A stretch of DNA of 64,000 nucleotides from Oscillospiraceae bacterium (GTDB lineage: Bacteria; Bacillota; Clostridia; Oscillospirales; Oscillospiraceae): contig JAFRIV010000039.1 of NCBI GenBank assembly GCA_017432615.1, positions 58,455 through 122,454 of the forward strand, given 5' to 3'. This document shows, in pieces, positions 41,736 through 52,877 of this stretch. Every line of letters starts with the position of its first letter. The first letter of the stretch is position 1. Under the pieces are notes generated by a model. It saw only the letters and a list, made by a program, of their open reading frames with translations. It was not told where the DNA came from and made no database searches. A program made the translations under genes and the position numbers.

Positions 41736-42914
41736 TTATGCAAGAACTGAATGCTGTGGCTTTAACTTGTATTTAACACCTGAAACGATGCCGGCAGCCG
41801 CATACATTGTAACCATAGACGAACCGCCGTAACTGAAAAACGGAAGCGTGATCCCGATCACCGGCGTGATACCGATACACATCCCGATATTGATAAACAT
41901 CTGAGAAGCCATTGCGCCCGCAATTCCCATGCAGATCAGCATATCATAGGTACGGCCGCAATTCAGTCCGACCCGCGCCACATGCACGATGATGATCACC
42001 AGCAGGATAATAACGACAATGCAGCCTATCATCCCCAGCGTTTCTCCGGTCGTGGAAAAAATAAAGTCCGTGTGTTTGCCGGTAAAGACCGTGCGGGTAT
42101 GCTCCGCATCCACCCCGGTCATCCGTCCGGAGGCAAGCGTCAGTTTGCTCTGCGTCGTCTGCCAGGAGATCCCCCATCCGTCTGGGTCAATGCTGGGATC
42201 ATAAGGAGAGAGCAGACGGTTTTTCTGGTAGTCTTTCAAAAAATATGTCCAGAGCACAGGGATCATCGCCGCTACCGCTGCCCCTCCGAGCGCAAACCAG
42301 TACAGCTTCACCCCCAGGCAGAAGAACATGACCAGAAACACAAACAGAAGAATAGATGCAGATCCCAGATCAGAGGAAACAACAACGATCATACCGAAAA
42401 CGAGGGCAAAGTGTCCCGCCATCTGGACAACGGAAAACAGCCCGTTGATATCACGGTATTCTTTCAGATAAGTCATCTGTTTGGCACAGACTATGATATA
42501 GAGGATCTTGATCACTTCCGATGGCTGCACACCGATGCCGGCAAAACGGATCCAGGATTTGTTTCCTGTGCCGTCGTCTGCACCGAAGATCACAAGGGCA
42601 ATGATCAGCCCCACGTTGATCAGGCATAGGATCCGCCACTGCTCCCCGAGAATATCCGCGTCAATGACCGTCATTGCAACAAAAGCCGCTATCCCGAGGA
42701 ACATGGAGAAAACCTGAACCAGAATATATTTGGTCGGATTGGAAAGGAAAACACTTCCTGCCATGGCATAGACCGCCCGCCGCACCATGAAGATCCCGTA
42801 GACGGAACTGATCGTGCATAACACAAGAAGAAAAATGTCCGCCCGTTCGAAAAACTGTTTGATATAAGGCTTGAAATTTCTGATTTCCAGGCACCACCCT
42901 TCAATAGGAAGCAA
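41736..42914 (-). CDS. SEDS-family peptidoglycan glycosyltransferase (RodA/FtsW/SpoVE)
   Basis: A polytopic protein of about 392 residues with ten hydrophobic segments. Family features: NKSWIRFAGIGVQPSEVIKI, the large extracellular loop with KLTLASGRMTG, the catalytic-loop HTDFIFSTTGE region, and the C-terminal PFFSYGGSSMV motif. SEDS proteins polymerise lipid II with a class B penicillin-binding protein, which is not adjacent here. The start is uncertain: TTG at 42914 is the furthest codon with a weak site, and a CTG about 24 bp in follows a better AGGGTGG site. RodA versus FtsW cannot be separated by eye. Confidence 0.9.
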   Translation of the reverse strand: MLPIEGWCLEIRNFKPYIKQFFERADIFLLVLCTISSVYGIFMVRRAVYAMAGSVFLSNPTKYILVQVFSMFLGIAAFVAMTVIDADILGEQWRILCLINVGLIIALVIFGADDGTGNKSWIRFAGIGVQPSEVIKILYIIVCAKQMTYLKEYRDINGLFSVVQMAGHFALVFGMIVVVSSDLGSASILLFVFLVMFFCLGVKLYWFALGGAAVAAMIPVLWTYFLKDYQKNRLLSPYDPSIDPDGWGISWQTTQSKLTLASGRMTGVDAEHTRTVFTGKHTDFIFSTTGETLGMIGCIVVIILLVIIIVHVARVGLNCGRTYDMLICMGIAGAMASQMFINIGMCIGITPVIGITLPFFSYGGSSMVTMYAAAGIVSGVKYKLKPQHSVLA

Positions 42915-42954
42915 TTCGAACTCCGCAGTTTTTTATTTTACCACAAGATAATCC

Positions 42955-42984
42955 TTTACGCAATGCAGGGATTCGTGGTATAAT
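42955..42984 (+). promoter_or_regulatory. Promoter of the tsaE operon
   Basis: TTTACG (42955-42960), an 18-bp spacer and consensus TATAAT (42979-42984). Confidence 0.6.
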
Positions 42985-43016
42985 GTGAACGATTTGAAAA
43001 AAGAAGGAACACAGTT

Positions 43017-43427
43017 TTGAAAGAATACCTCAGCCACAGCGAAAAAGAAACGGAAGAGATCGGTGCAGAGTTTGCCAGGACGCTTTCTCCTGGCAGTGTA
43101 ATTGCCATGTATGGCGGTCTCGGCGCCGGAAAAACATGCTTTGTGCGCGGGCTGGCCCGCGGTCTCGGTTTGGATGCGCACGTATCCAGCCCGACTTTCA
43201 CCATCGTCAATGAATATCCCGGCGAGCATGAACTGATTCATTTTGATCTCTATCGTCTCTCCTCTCCGGATGAATTGTTTGATATCGGTTGGGAAGACTA
43301 TCTCAACCGCGGCGCAATTTGTGCTGTAGAGTGGAGCGAGAATGTTCAGGATGCGTTCTTTGGTGATGAGATCACCGTGAAGATTGAAAAGATCAGTGAC
43401 ACGGAAAGGAGGATCACCGTATGCTGA
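43017..43427 (+). CDS. tsaE: tRNA threonylcarbamoyladenosine biosynthesis ATPase TsaE
   Basis: A 136-residue P-loop ATPase of the t6A tRNA modification complex (works with TsaB and TsaD). Walker A is GGLGAGKTCF; SSPTFTIVNEY, the HFDLYRLSSPDELFDIGWEDY stretch and VEWSEN are diagnostic. The start is a TTG at 43017 with AAGGA 8 nt upstream; no better codon is available. The end overlaps tsaB by 7 bp. TsaD is not in the window. Confidence 0.95.
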   Translation: MKEYLSHSEKETEEIGAEFARTLSPGSVIAMYGGLGAGKTCFVRGLARGLGLDAHVSSPTFTIVNEYPGEHELIHFDLYRLSSPDELFDIGWEDYLNRGAICAVEWSENVQDAFFGDEITVKIEKISDTERRITVC

Positions 43428-44134
43428 CTCTTGCATTGGAATCCTCCGCGAAAGCTGCCTCTGCCGCGCTTGTAGAGGATGATGTCCTTTTAGCGCAATA
43501 TTCACAGTGCTGTGCACTGACGCACAGCCGTACTCTTCTTCCTATGGTGGAAGATATGCTGAAAAACACCGATCGCTCTCTCTCCGATGTGGATCTTTTT
43601 GCTGTTGCGCACGGGCCGGGTTCTTTTACGGGCATCCGGATCGGAATTGCAACAGTGAAAGGACTTTCCTGGGCTTTGGAGAAGCCGTGTGTCGGCGTTT
43701 CCACTCTGGAAGCGATGGCGTGGCACGGCGTTGCCTGCGGCACATTGCTTTGTCCGGTCATGGATGCGCGCCGCAGCCAGGTATATAACGCTCTGTTTCA
43801 GGTCATCTCCGGAAAGCCTGTCCGTCTCACCGAAGACCGCGCACTCTCTCTGGAAGATCTTGCTGCAGAAGTAAAAGAGTATGACAGTGAATTCTTCCTG
43901 ATCGGCGACGGGGCAAAAGTAACCTCTGATTATTTCTCGGCAGCGGGCATCTCCTGTCGCATGGCACCGCAGAATCTGGTCATGCAGAGTGCCTGGGGAG
44001 TGGCAAAAGCTGCCGACGGAAAGGAACCCGGAACCGCCGATGCCTTGCTGCCGGTTTATCTGCGGCTGTCCCAGGCAGAGCGTGAACGGCAGGAACGGCT
44101 GGCCGCGAAGGCAGCGGCAGATCTTCATTCGTAA
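43421..44134 (+). CDS. tsaB: tRNA threonylcarbamoyladenosine biosynthesis protein TsaB
   Basis: A 237-residue ASKHA-fold protein that supports TsaD in t6A synthesis. LALESSAKAASAAL, THSRTLLPMVEDML, AHGPGSFTGIRIGIATVKGL, STLEAMA and PVMDARRSQVYNALF are family signatures. It overlaps tsaE, and upp follows after 30 bp, so the tRNA-modification pair is read with pyrimidine salvage. Confidence 0.95.
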   Translation: MLTLALESSAKAASAALVEDDVLLAQYSQCCALTHSRTLLPMVEDMLKNTDRSLSDVDLFAVAHGPGSFTGIRIGIATVKGLSWALEKPCVGVSTLEAMAWHGVACGTLLCPVMDARRSQVYNALFQVISGKPVRLTEDRALSLEDLAAEVKEYDSEFFLIGDGAKVTSDYFSAAGISCRMAPQNLVMQSAWGVAKAADGKEPGTADALLPVYLRLSQAERERQERLAAKAAADLHS

Positions 44135-44164
44135 AACCAAATTTAATATAGGAGTGTCAAAACC

Positions 44165-44794
44165 ATGAGCAAACTGTTTGTATTCGACCATCCGCTGATT
44201 CAGCACAAGCTTTCTATCCTTCGGGATAAAAACACAAGTGTGAAGGAATTCCGCGAGTTGATCTCCGAGATTGCCATGCTGATGTGCTATGAAACGACCC
44301 GTGACCTTCCTCTCGAGGATGTTGAGGTAGAAACCCCGGTGGCGGTTGCGCACTGCAGGCGGATCGCCGGAAAAAAACTGGCCATCGTTCCAATTCTTCG
44401 TGCAGGACTCGGTATGGTGGACGGAATGGTAAGTATGATCCCGAATGTCAAAGTCGGGCATGTGGGATTATTCCGTGATCCTGACACACTGGAACCTGTG
44501 AAATACTATTTCAAGATGCCCCCCGATATCACGGAGCGGGATGTAATCGTCGTCGATCCCATGCTGGCTACCGGCGGCTCTGCTTCTGCGGCTATCACCT
44601 TCCTGAAGGAAGCGGGCGTTCAGCATGTGAAGCTTATGTGCGTGATCGGTGCCCCCGAAGGCATTGAGAGAATGCAGAAAGACCATCCGGATGTCGACAT
44701 TTTTGTTGCCGCCAAGGATGAAAAGCTGAATGAGCATGGGTATATTGTCCCCGGTCTCGGGGATGCGGGCGATCGTATTTTCGGCACAAAATGA
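44165..44794 (+). CDS. upp: Uracil phosphoribosyltransferase
   Basis: A 209-residue type I PRTase converting uracil plus PRPP to UMP. The PRPP-binding motif is [15 protein letters not shown], with [17 protein letters not shown] at the N-terminus, [13 protein letters not shown], and the [12 protein letters not shown]-terminus typical of Upp. AGGAG precedes the ATG. The last 4 bp overlap the DUF1015 gene. Confidence 0.97.
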   Translation: MSKLFVFDHPLIQHKLSILRDKNTSVKEFRELISEIAMLMCYETTRDLPLEDVEVETPVAVAHCRRIAGKKLAIVPILRAGLGMVDGMVSMIPNVKVGHVGLFRDPDTLEPVKYYFKMPPDITERDVIVVDPMLATGGSASAAITFLKEAGVQHVKLMCVIGAPEGIERMQKDHPDVDIFVAAKDEKLNEHGYIVPGLGDAGDRIFGTK

Positions 44795-45915
44795 TTTTTT
44801 GCAGAGCTGATATCCTGCTTCCCGCTCCCGGTATCGAGCTTGAAAAATGGAGTGTGATTGCCTGTGACCAGCACTCCTCCGAGCCGGAGTACTGGGACGC
44901 TCTGGATGAGCAGATAGGCGACTCCCCCAGCGCTTTACGTCTGATGCTGCCGGAGGCATATCTTGACCGGGATGCCGAAACGGAAGCCGTCAAGATCCAT
45001 TCTGTTATGCAGAACTACCTTGATCGCGGCATATTTCAGGAAATTCCCGACAGCTTCATTTATGTGGAGCGCACACTTCCTTCCGGTGTGATGCGGCGCG
45101 GTCTCATCGGTATGGCAGATCTCAGCCGATACGACTACAGCCGTGACTCTGTCTCTCCCATACGCGCTACGGAAGGCACCGTGGAAGAACGCCTGCCCGC
45201 CCGCGTCAGGATCCGCAGCGGCGCCGTGCTGGAGATGCCCCATGTAATGCTGTTTGTGGACGATCCCCTGAATCATTTGTTTGATTCTGTGCGGCCAGGC
45301 AGAAAGCTTTATGACTTTTCTCTCTGTGCACAGGGCGGGCATCTTGCAGGTTTTTCCGTCACTGGGGCTGATGCCGACCGTGTTGATGAAGCTTTCCGTC
45401 AGCTGGAGCAGGAAGCTGAGGCAAAATATGCCCCCTACGCACCGGTTGTTCTTGCCGTCGGTGACGGAAATCACAGCCTTGCCACAGCAAAACGCTGCGG
45501 TGACCGCTATGCCCTGGCTGAAATCGTCAACATCCGTGACGAATCCATTACCTTTGAACCGATTCACCGTGTCCTGTTCGATACGGATGTCTCCGCATTT
45601 GTTGAGGAATTCGGCTCACAGATCGCGCGCATTCCCGAGGAAGAGGATTATGCCGCAATGATTCGCCGAATCGATGCTTTCTGTTCCTCCTATCTTTCCA
45701 GGTATGGCGGAAGTGTGGATTATATTCATAACGATGATTCCGCTATCGAAATGGGTTCCCGAAACGGATGTGCCGCGCTGCTTCTCCCTGCTTTGAAAAA
45801 GGAACGGCTTTTTGAATGTATCGTAAAAAACGGGCCCTTCCCGAAGAAAAGCTTCTCCATCGGGCACGCTTCCGACAAACGATATTATATGGAATGCAGA
45901 AAACTCGCCGATTAA
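44791..45915 (+). CDS. DUF1015 family protein
   Basis: This 374-residue cytoplasmic protein starts in the upp stop (ATGA). DUF1015 features: [81 protein letters not shown], and FEPIHRVLF. The GDGNHS segment is the family hallmark. The biochemical role is not established to my knowledge. Its stop codon lies in the loop of the operon terminator. Confidence 0.9.
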   Translation: MIFCRADILLPAPGIELEKWSVIACDQHSSEPEYWDALDEQIGDSPSALRLMLPEAYLDRDAETEAVKIHSVMQNYLDRGIFQEIPDSFIYVERTLPSGVMRRGLIGMADLSRYDYSRDSVSPIRATEGTVEERLPARVRIRSGAVLEMPHVMLFVDDPLNHLFDSVRPGRKLYDFSLCAQGGHLAGFSVTGADADRVDEAFRQLEQEAEAKYAPYAPVVLAVGDGNHSLATAKRCGDRYALAEIVNIRDESITFEPIHRVLFDTDVSAFVEEFGSQIARIPEEEDYAAMIRRIDAFCSSYLSRYGGSVDYIHNDDSAIEMGSRNGCAALLLPALKKERLFECIVKNGPFPKKSFSIGHASDKRYYMECRKLAD

Positions 45916-45925
45916 GGCGAGTTTT
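45900..45925. terminator. Bidirectional terminator overlapping the DUF1015 stop codon
   Basis: A 10-bp stem AAAACTCGCC (45900-45909) with GGCGAGTTTT (45916-45925). The T-runs on each strand suit both the DUF1015 operon and the convergent comF gene. The DUF1015 TAA stop is at 45913-45915, in the loop. Confidence 0.88.
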
Positions 45926-45930
45926 CTGTT

Positions 45931-46587
45931 TCATTCCGACAGCAGATCCGTTCTGGCTACTGTTACGGCTTTAACCGATGCAGCGCCGGAGCGTGAAAGC
46001 ACGGAGGCACATTCCGTCAGTGTAGCTCCTGTCGTGACGATGTCATCGATCAGGAGGATTTTTTTGCCGTTGACATCAGCCCTTCTTTTGAGCCGATAGG
46101 CACCGTGAATATTGCTCCGGCGCTCTTCTCTGCTTTTTCTGCCGGATTGCGGTGCGGCATTGCGCATCTTTATCAGCAGCTTCTCACAGGGGATTCCTTT
46201 CTCTTTCGCCAGTTCCCGGGCAATTAGCATCGCCTGGTCATACCCGCGCTTCCTGAGCCTTGCCCTGCTCAGCGGCACCCATGTTACCACATCACAGGCT
46301 GTTTCATCCGGAGAAAGATGCTGTACAAGGAGCTTTGCATAGTGCCGGCCATAAAAAGCAAGTCCGTGAAACTTATAACGCAAAAGCGACGACCGTATAT
46401 CTCCTTCATACCGAAACAGGGAGGAACAGACCTCGATCCCCTGCAGATGCTGCTCCCGCTCAGCCTCCGGCAGGATAGGAAGGCTGCTTTGGCAGCCGCT
46501 GCAAAAAACACGCTCTCCCTTCTCCAGAAGCCGGTGACAGAGAATACATCGCGGCGGAAACAGCAGATCAAGCAATTGTGAAAACAT
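45931..46587 (-). CDS. comF: ComF family phosphoribosyltransferase-fold protein
   Basis: A 218-residue protein. An N-terminal zinc-binding pair (CILCHRLL...FCSGC) is followed by a PRTase-fold domain with VTWVPLSRARLRKRGYDQA, NAAPQSGRKSREERRSNIHGAY and the PRPP-type ILLIDDIVTTGATL. ComF is needed for DNA uptake in competent bacteria but is also widespread in non-competent ones. recD2 lies 85 bp upstream on the same strand. Confidence 0.93.
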   Translation of the reverse strand: MFSQLLDLLFPPRCILCHRLLEKGERVFCSGCQSSLPILPEAEREQHLQGIEVCSSLFRYEGDIRSSLLRYKFHGLAFYGRHYAKLLVQHLSPDETACDVVTWVPLSRARLRKRGYDQAMLIARELAKEKGIPCEKLLIKMRNAAPQSGRKSREERRSNIHGAYRLKRRADVNGKKILLIDDIVTTGATLTECASVLSRSGAASVKAVTVARTDLLSE

Positions 46588-46671
46588 TTTAAAAAAGTCC
46601 TGTTTTGTGGAGTTGTAAAAATCAATTTTCCGGATTTGGACCGTTTTTCGATTTTTTCAATTTTTAGACTT

Positions 46672-48918
46672 TCAAGCTAAAGGGCCGAATTGTTCCAGCC
46701 TCTTTTTCAGGAAAGTATAGCGGGTCGATTTTCTGTCGTTGGCGATCATTGTCCGGGCAACGGCATCGTCTCCCACCAGGATCAGCAGATCCTTTGCTCT
46801 GGTAATCCCCGTATACAGAATACTGCGTGACAAAAGAAGCTTTGACGCTCCGCTCAGAGCAAAAATCACCGCTTTAAATTCACAGCCTTGGCTCTTATGT
46901 ACGGTAACCGCCCAGGCGTGCTCCAGTTCGTTCAGATTGGAGAAATGATACGCAGCAATCTTCCCGTCAAAATCGATTTCGATCAGCTCCGAAGTGGCAT
47001 CGATCCTGCGGATGATCCCGATATCCCCGTTATAGATTCCGCTGCCGCCTGCAGTACCTTCCTCATTTCTCCACAGCAGATCATAATCGTTTCGGATCTG
47101 CATTACACGGTCCCCTTCGCGAAAGGTCACTTCTCCGTACTGCTTTTCCGCTTTTCCTTTTTCCGGAGGGTTCAGAGCCTTCTGCAGCACACGATTCAGC
47201 GAAACCGTGCCCAATTCCCCGCGTCTCGTCGGAGAAAGGACCTGGATTTCTTCCGGTCTGAGATGCATCCGCTGGGGAAGGCGCGTCGTGCACAGTTCTG
47301 TTATGGTTTCCACGGAGGTGGCGGCTTCCAGCCGTTTCATTCGGAAGAAACCTCCCTGATTCAGAGAAAAATCCGGTATCTGCCCATCGTTGATCAAATG
47401 CGCATTACTCACGATCCGGCTTCCCTCTTCCTGGCGGAAAATCTCTGTCAGCCTTGCCATCGGGAAGATCCCGCTGTTGATCATGCTGCGAAAAACGTTC
47501 CCCGGGCCTACCGGCGGCAGCTGATCCGCATCCCCGACGAGGATCAGCCTTGCTTCTCCGGGCAGCGCCCGCAGCAGTGCCTCCAGAAGCAATATATCCA
47601 CCATGGAAGTTTCATCCAGGATAACGGCATCACAAGTCAGAGGATCCTCTTCATTTTTTGCAAAAACGACCCGCTCTCCGTCCTCTGCAAATTGCGAACC
47701 CAGCAGACGATGCGTTGTAGAAGCACTTCTCCCGGTGATCTCTTCCAGGCGCTTTGCAGCACGCCCGGTGGGCGCTGTAAGAAACGTTTTCAAATGCTGC
47801 ATTTCGAACAGGTCAAGAATTGCGCGCACGATCGTGCTCTTCCCCGTCCCCGGTCCGCCCGTTATAATGAAGACACGGTTCTGTATCGCCGCCAGGATCG
47901 CTTCTTTCTGTTTTGCAGCATATCGGAGACCATTTTTCTCCTCAACGCAGCGGATCAGTTTCTCAGCATCCTGGGCGATCGGGTAAGAATCCCTGCACAT
48001 TTCCCCGAGACGCCGGGCCAGATAGTTTTCTGCCTGATACAGTTCCGGAAGGTAGCAGGCAGACAAACCGTTGATTTCTTCCCGAATGATCTGTCTGGTT
48101 TCAGCCAGGTCTTCGATCCTTTGAGAGACGCTTTCCTGCTCCACCTCGATCAGCGAGCAAGTTGCCTGGATCAGGGCCTTTTCCGGCAGAAAGCAATGCC
48201 CGTTATTCAGATTGTGAATCAGTTCAAACAAAACCGCTGCCCGAATACGGGCAGGACTGTCCGCTGCAAAACCCAGTTCCAGCGCCATATTGTCTGCTTC
48301 CCCGAAAAAGCCGCCGATATGGCTCGCTGTAATCAGGTACGGGTCGGCGCGAAGCTTTTCCACAGCCTGCTCTCCGTAGGATTGGAACAGGCGCACCGCC
48401 AGCACCGGCCGGCAGCCAAAAGCACAGACGAAATCAAGCAGTGAACGCATGGACGTCTGTTTTCGATAATACTCTGAAAACTCCGCCGCCTTCTTCATGC
48501 CGATGCCGTGAATGGCGCCGATCTTTTCCGGTGAATGCTCCAGGATCTGAAGGGACTGGTCTCCGAATGCGGAGACGATTAAAGTCGCGGTAGCTTCCCG
48601 GATGCCTTTTACCGCTCCCCCTGCCAGATAATCATAAATGGCCTGCGGCGATGTGGGAAGCAGCCTTTGGGCAAAATCCGCTTTGAACTGGCGCCCGTAG
48701 ACAGGATGCGTGACCCATTCTCCGGTTGCAAGGATCGTTTCTCCGGGAGCAAGATAGGGAAAGCAGCCCGTCACCGTCTGTACTTCGTCGTTTTCATCAC
48801 GCAGCTTCAGCACGGTATAACCGTTTTCCTCATTGCTGAAAAGCACCGCTTGAACGACCCCGTTCACTTCCTGAAGAAATGCATCCTGCTGTGTAAGATC
48901 ATTTATCGGTTCAGGCAT
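46672..48918 (-). CDS. recD2: RecD2-type SF1B DNA helicase
   Basis: A 748-residue ATP-dependent 5'-3' helicase without RecBC partners. The N-terminal OB-like part (VNGVVQAVLFSNEENGYTVLKL) and tandem helix-hairpin motifs (GAVKGIREATA, IHGIGMKKAAEF) lead to the motor: Walker A ITGGPGTGKSTIV, AVILDETSMVDILLLEALLRAL (motif II), VGDADQLPPVGPG (motif III), and the C-terminal VTVHKSQGCEF and TGITRAKDLLILVG. The start is 3 bp from the uvrA stop, so both repair genes are co-transcribed, an uncommon arrangement. Confidence 0.95.
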   Translation of the reverse strand: MPEPINDLTQQDAFLQEVNGVVQAVLFSNEENGYTVLKLRDENDEVQTVTGCFPYLAPGETILATGEWVTHPVYGRQFKADFAQRLLPTSPQAIYDYLAGGAVKGIREATATLIVSAFGDQSLQILEHSPEKIGAIHGIGMKKAAEFSEYYRKQTSMRSLLDFVCAFGCRPVLAVRLFQSYGEQAVEKLRADPYLITASHIGGFFGEADNMALELGFAADSPARIRAAVLFELIHNLNNGHCFLPEKALIQATCSLIEVEQESVSQRIEDLAETRQIIREEINGLSACYLPELYQAENYLARRLGEMCRDSYPIAQDAEKLIRCVEEKNGLRYAAKQKEAILAAIQNRVFIITGGPGTGKSTIVRAILDLFEMQHLKTFLTAPTGRAAKRLEEITGRSASTTHRLLGSQFAEDGERVVFAKNEEDPLTCDAVILDETSMVDILLLEALLRALPGEARLILVGDADQLPPVGPGNVFRSMINSGIFPMARLTEIFRQEEGSRIVSNAHLINDGQIPDFSLNQGGFFRMKRLEAATSVETITELCTTRLPQRMHLRPEEIQVLSPTRRGELGTVSLNRVLQKALNPPEKGKAEKQYGEVTFREGDRVMQIRNDYDLLWRNEEGTAGGSGIYNGDIGIIRRIDATSELIEIDFDGKIAAYHFSNLNELEHAWAVTVHKSQGCEFKAVIFALSGASKLLLSRSILYTGITRAKDLLILVGDDAVARTMIANDRKSTRYTFLKKRLEQFGPLA

Positions 48919-48921
48919 TCG

Positions 48922-51753
48922 TTATACACCTTCCAGAATCGGTTTTAGATATTGCCCTGTATAGCTTTCGGCGCAAAGTGCGCATTCTTCCGGTGTCCCC
49001 GAAAAAACGACTTCTCCGCCGCCGTCTCCTCCCTCCGGTCCGAGGTCAATGATCCAGTCCGCCGTTTTGATCACATCAAGATTATGCTCAATAACAACAA
49101 CCGTATTGCCGGCTTCCACAAGCCTGTTCAGGATATCGAGAAGGCGGTGTACATCGGCTGCATGCAGACCTGTAGTAGGTTCGTCAAGAACATACAGTGT
49201 TCTGCCTGTACTCCGTTTGGAAAGCTCCGTGGCAAGCTTGACGCGCTGTGCTTCTCCCCCGGACAGCTCCGTGCTGGACTGCCCCAGTTTGATATAGCCC
49301 AGTCCGACATCATAAAGCGTCTGGATCTTTGCCAGAATCCTGCTCTGGTTGGAGAAGAAGGAGCAGGCTTCCTCCACTGTCATTTCCAGGACATCCGCAA
49401 TATTTTTGCCCTTGTACTTCACTTCCAGCGTTTCCCGGTTATACCGCCTGCCTCCGCACACCTCACAGGGAACATAGACGTCCGGCAGAAAATGCATTTC
49501 GATTTTCAGCAGCCCGTCTCCCTGGCAGGTTTCACAACGACCGCCTTTGACATTAAAAGAAAAGCGGCCGCTCTGATATCCGCGCAGTCTTGCATCCTGC
49601 GTGGAAGCGAAGAGATCCCGAATATCATTGAATACACCGGTATAGGTTGCCGGGTTGGAACGGGGCGTCCGTCCGATAGGGCTCTGGTCCAGGCAGATCA
49701 CCTTGTCGATCGCATCCAGTCCGTCAATCCCGTCACAGATCCCCGGTCTGGTTCTGGCACGGTTTTTCAGTGCCGCCAGCGTCTTATATAAGATTTCATT
49801 GACAAGGGATGATTTCCCGCTCCCCGATACGCCTGTAACGCAGATCATCTCGCCGAGCGGAAACGCTACGTCAATATTCTTCAGATTATTCTCTCTTGCC
49901 CCGCGGATTACGATCTGTGAACCGTTGCCTTTACGCCTGGACAACGGAACCGGAATGGTCCTTCTCCCGCTCAGATACTGCCCGGTTATGGATCCTTCAC
50001 AGGCGCACAGCTGCTCATAACTGCCGGAAAACACCACATTTCCGCCATTGCTGCCTGCCCCCGGCCCGATATCCACTATATAATCGGCATTTTTCATGGT
50101 CTCTTCATCATGTTCCACCACGATAAGGGAGTTGCCAAGATCCCGCAGCCGGAAAAGTGTGTTTAAGAGCTTGGCATTATCTCTCTGATGAAGCCCTATG
50201 CTCGGTTCATCCAGCACATAAAGCACACCCATTAATCCGGATCCGATCTGTGTTGCAAGACGGATCCTCTGGCTTTCCCCGCCTGATAAGGTGGCTGCCT
50301 GACGGGAAAGCGTCAGATATCCGAGCCCGACGCTGATTAAGAAATTCAGCCTTGCGGTGATCTCCTTGATGATCTGTCCGGCAATCATCTTTTCTGTCTC
50401 GGTAAGAGAGAGAGAAGAAATGAACTCCGATGCCCTGACAACGGAAAAGTCGGTGAACTTAGCGATACTCAGGCCGCCGACGGTCACTGCAAGCGCTTCT
50501 TTTTTTAATCGCTGTCCATGGCATTCCGGGCAGGGGATCTCTGCCATGCATTCTTCTATTTCGGCGCGCATCCCCGGGCTGGTGGTCTCATGATAACGGC
50601 GTTCCAGATTCGGAATGATTCCTTCAAAATCCCGGCTGAGGGTACCGTAACCGTTGCTTTTTTCATAATAAAGCTCCAGTTTTTCTCCTTTTGTACCGTA
50701 CAGCAAGGCATCTTTTGCTTCTTTTGACAGCGTTTTGATCGGATCAGACAGGGAAAAGGAATACCGTTTTGCAAGAGCATCGTAATACATGCGGGAGATG
50801 GAGTCCCCCTTTGCGTTCCCCCATCCGGAAGCCTTAATGCCTCCATCGAGAATGCTGAGTTCCTCGTTGGGGAAGATGAGCTCCGGGTCAATGAGCATCT
50901 GCATCCCGAGGCCGGTGCATTTGGGGCATGCCCCTCGCGGATTGTTGAAAGAGAAAAGGCGCGGAGAGAGCTCTTCCAGAGAAATGCCGCAATCCTCACA
51001 GGCATAATTCTGTGAAAAAGAAAGCAGTTCTCCATCCGGTACGATCTCAACAAACATCACGCCTTTGGCCAGAGCCAGTGCGGTCTCGGCAGAATCGGTC
51101 AGACGGCGAACGACCTCCGGTTTTATCACCAGCCTGTCGATCACAATTTCAATATTGTGTTTATTGTTCTTGGCAAGGGAGATCGTCTCGGAAAGGTCAT
51201 AGAGGTTTCCGTCAATACGCGCACGTACATAACCGGAGCGTCTCGCGTCCTCCAGCACTTTCACATGCTCACCCTTTTTTCCCCGGATGACCGGCGCCAG
51301 GATCTGAATCCTTGTGCCCTCCGGCAGTGACATCAGGCGGTCAACGATCTGATCGATGCTCTGCTGATGGATCTCCCTCCCGCATTTCGGACAGTGAGGG
51401 ATCCCGATGCGTGCCCACAGAAGACGAAGATAGTCATAGATCTCGGTTACCGTTCCCACCGTAGACCGGGGGTTTTTGGATGTTGTTTTCTGATCGATGG
51501 AAATAGCGGGAGAAAGCCCGTCGATATAATCCACATCCGGTTTATCCATCTGCCCGAGAAACATTCTCGCATAGGAGCTCAGGCTTTCCACATAACGGCG
51601 CTGCCCTTCCGCATAAATGGTGTCAAATGCGAGGCTGCTCTTCCCCGAGCCCGAAAGGCCCGTGAAAACCACCAGCTTATTTCTCGGGATCTCCACATCG
51701 ATATTTTTCAGGTTATTTTCTCTCGCACCTTTGATGAAAATACTGTTTTGCAT
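48922..51753 (-). CDS. uvrA: UvrABC excinuclease subunit A
   Basis: A 943-residue damage-recognition ATPase. Two ABC modules: Walker A1 [15 protein letters not shown] (about residue 31) and A2 [14 protein letters not shown]; signature LSGGESQRI and [15 protein letters not shown]; Walker [14 protein letters not shown] and [13 protein letters not shown]. Zinc modules [14 protein letters not shown]...CPKCTG and CETCQGDGL...CEVCGGRRY are present. Length is normal. uvrB and uvrC are not in the window. It lies between the GT2-GtrA gene and recD2 on one strand, with 3-6 bp gaps, so the set behaves as an operon. Confidence 0.98.
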   Translation of the reverse strand: MQNSIFIKGARENNLKNIDVEIPRNKLVVFTGLSGSGKSSLAFDTIYAEGQRRYVESLSSYARMFLGQMDKPDVDYIDGLSPAISIDQKTTSKNPRSTVGTVTEIYDYLRLLWARIGIPHCPKCGREIHQQSIDQIVDRLMSLPEGTRIQILAPVIRGKKGEHVKVLEDARRSGYVRARIDGNLYDLSETISLAKNNKHNIEIVIDRLVIKPEVVRRLTDSAETALALAKGVMFVEIVPDGELLSFSQNYACEDCGISLEELSPRLFSFNNPRGACPKCTGLGMQMLIDPELIFPNEELSILDGGIKASGWGNAKGDSISRMYYDALAKRYSFSLSDPIKTLSKEAKDALLYGTKGEKLELYYEKSNGYGTLSRDFEGIIPNLERRYHETTSPGMRAEIEECMAEIPCPECHGQRLKKEALAVTVGGLSIAKFTDFSVVRASEFISSLSLTETEKMIAGQIIKEITARLNFLISVGLGYLTLSRQAATLSGGESQRIRLATQIGSGLMGVLYVLDEPSIGLHQRDNAKLLNTLFRLRDLGNSLIVVEHDEETMKNADYIVDIGPGAGSNGGNVVFSGSYEQLCACEGSITGQYLSGRRTIPVPLSRRKGNGSQIVIRGARENNLKNIDVAFPLGEMICVTGVSGSGKSSLVNEILYKTLAALKNRARTRPGICDGIDGLDAIDKVICLDQSPIGRTPRSNPATYTGVFNDIRDLFASTQDARLRGYQSGRFSFNVKGGRCETCQGDGLLKIEMHFLPDVYVPCEVCGGRRYNRETLEVKYKGKNIADVLEMTVEEACSFFSNQSRILAKIQTLYDVGLGYIKLGQSSTELSGGEAQRVKLATELSKRSTGRTLYVLDEPTTGLHAADVHRLLDILNRLVEAGNTVVVIEHNLDVIKTADWIIDLGPEGGDGGGEVVFSGTPEECALCAESYTGQYLKPILEGV

Positions 51754-51759
51754 GAAACC

Positions 51760-52857
51760 TCATTTCCTGAAAACAAATTTTTTCTGAAGAACATAGGCGG
51801 CAATAAAAAGCACGATATCTACAACAAGCCTTACAGCCACTGCCAGAGCCGGAGTGGATGCCTCCAGTGCGGCAATCAGGGTAGAAGCCGCCAGTGTAGA
51901 GAGAAGCGTGCGAGGAATACAGATGGCATAATAGCCCAGAAGTTCTTTCCCGTAATCTCCCTTTTTCTGAAAAACCCAGAATTTATTCATGTGGAAATTC
52001 AAAACGGAGGAGAGGAAGGTGGCCAGCAGATGAAACAATGCTTCCTTCGCATTTCCGAAAGCGGTAAAAAGCCCGGCATAGATCAGATAATCCAGTCCGA
52101 AAGCAGCTACAGAGCTTATGACATAACGGGCTCCGGATCCGGAAAACAGAAAGCGGATCATAACCTTTGCAAGTTTCCAGGAATCTTTCACTGCATTGTA
52201 ATGGGATGAATAGTCTTCCGGATCATAGACTGTTTCAATAGGCTGTTCGATAAACCCGATCCCGTTGCGTTTCATCTGAAGGAGCATATTGGTTTCATAC
52301 TCAAAACGCTCCCCGGCAATGGCACAGAACTCCTCCAGGTATCGGGAAGGGATCGCGCGAAGCCCTGTCTGCGTATCACTCAGATGAATGCCGAAAAAGA
52401 TCCGAAAGGCAGTCGACGTGAATTTATTCCCGGCGACACTTCTCGGCGGGACCTGCGGCAGATCAAAATCACGGCATCCGAGGACCACTTTGTCCTCATT
52501 TTCCAGCATGACATTGCCGCACTGTATGATATCCGGGAGAAGATGCTGCCCGTCTCCGTCGATCGTAATAACGCCCTTCAGCGCAGGAAGCTGTTCCCGG
52601 ACATAGGAAAAGGCAGTCTTCAAAGCCCTGCCTTTCCCTTTGTTCCCTTCGTGGTGAAGGACAGTGCACTGCGGGTATGCTTCCGCCTGATCGAACCAGT
52701 GCCGGTGCGCTTCATCACTGCCGTCATCCACTATAACAATATGTTCAAATCCACCCTCTGCAAGACCGGATACCACACCGCTGAACTTCGCATCCGGGTC
52801 GAGAGATGGGAGAACGACTGCCAGATCGCTCCGGCAGTCACCCCTGTTGTTCTTCAT
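51760..52857 (-). CDS. Glycosyltransferase family 2 fused to a GtrA-type membrane domain
   Basis: About 365 residues. Residues 10-220 are a dolichol-phosphate-mannose-synthase-like GT2 ([55 protein letters not shown]). Residues 240-365 have four helices of the GtrA flippase family ([57 protein letters not shown]). Such fusions charge undecaprenyl phosphate with a sugar and flip it. The ATG at 52857 is preferred over a TTG at 52866, whose ribosome site is too close. Upstream genes encode an anchored protein and a phosphodiester glycosidase, suggesting a sugar-phosphate polymer route. Confidence 0.9.
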   Translation of the reverse strand: MKNNRGDCRSDLAVVLPSLDPDAKFSGVVSGLAEGGFEHIVIVDDGSDEAHRHWFDQAEAYPQCTVLHHEGNKGKGRALKTAFSYVREQLPALKGVITIDGDGQHLLPDIIQCGNVMLENEDKVVLGCRDFDLPQVPPRSVAGNKFTSTAFRIFFGIHLSDTQTGLRAIPSRYLEEFCAIAGERFEYETNMLLQMKRNGIGFIEQPIETVYDPEDYSSHYNAVKDSWKLAKVMIRFLFSGSGARYVISSVAAFGLDYLIYAGLFTAFGNAKEALFHLLATFLSSVLNFHMNKFWVFQKKGDYGKELLGYYAICIPRTLLSTLAASTLIAALEASTPALAVAVRLVVDIVLFIAAYVLQKKFVFRK

Positions 52858-52877
52858 ATCTTTCAAAGTCTCCCTGT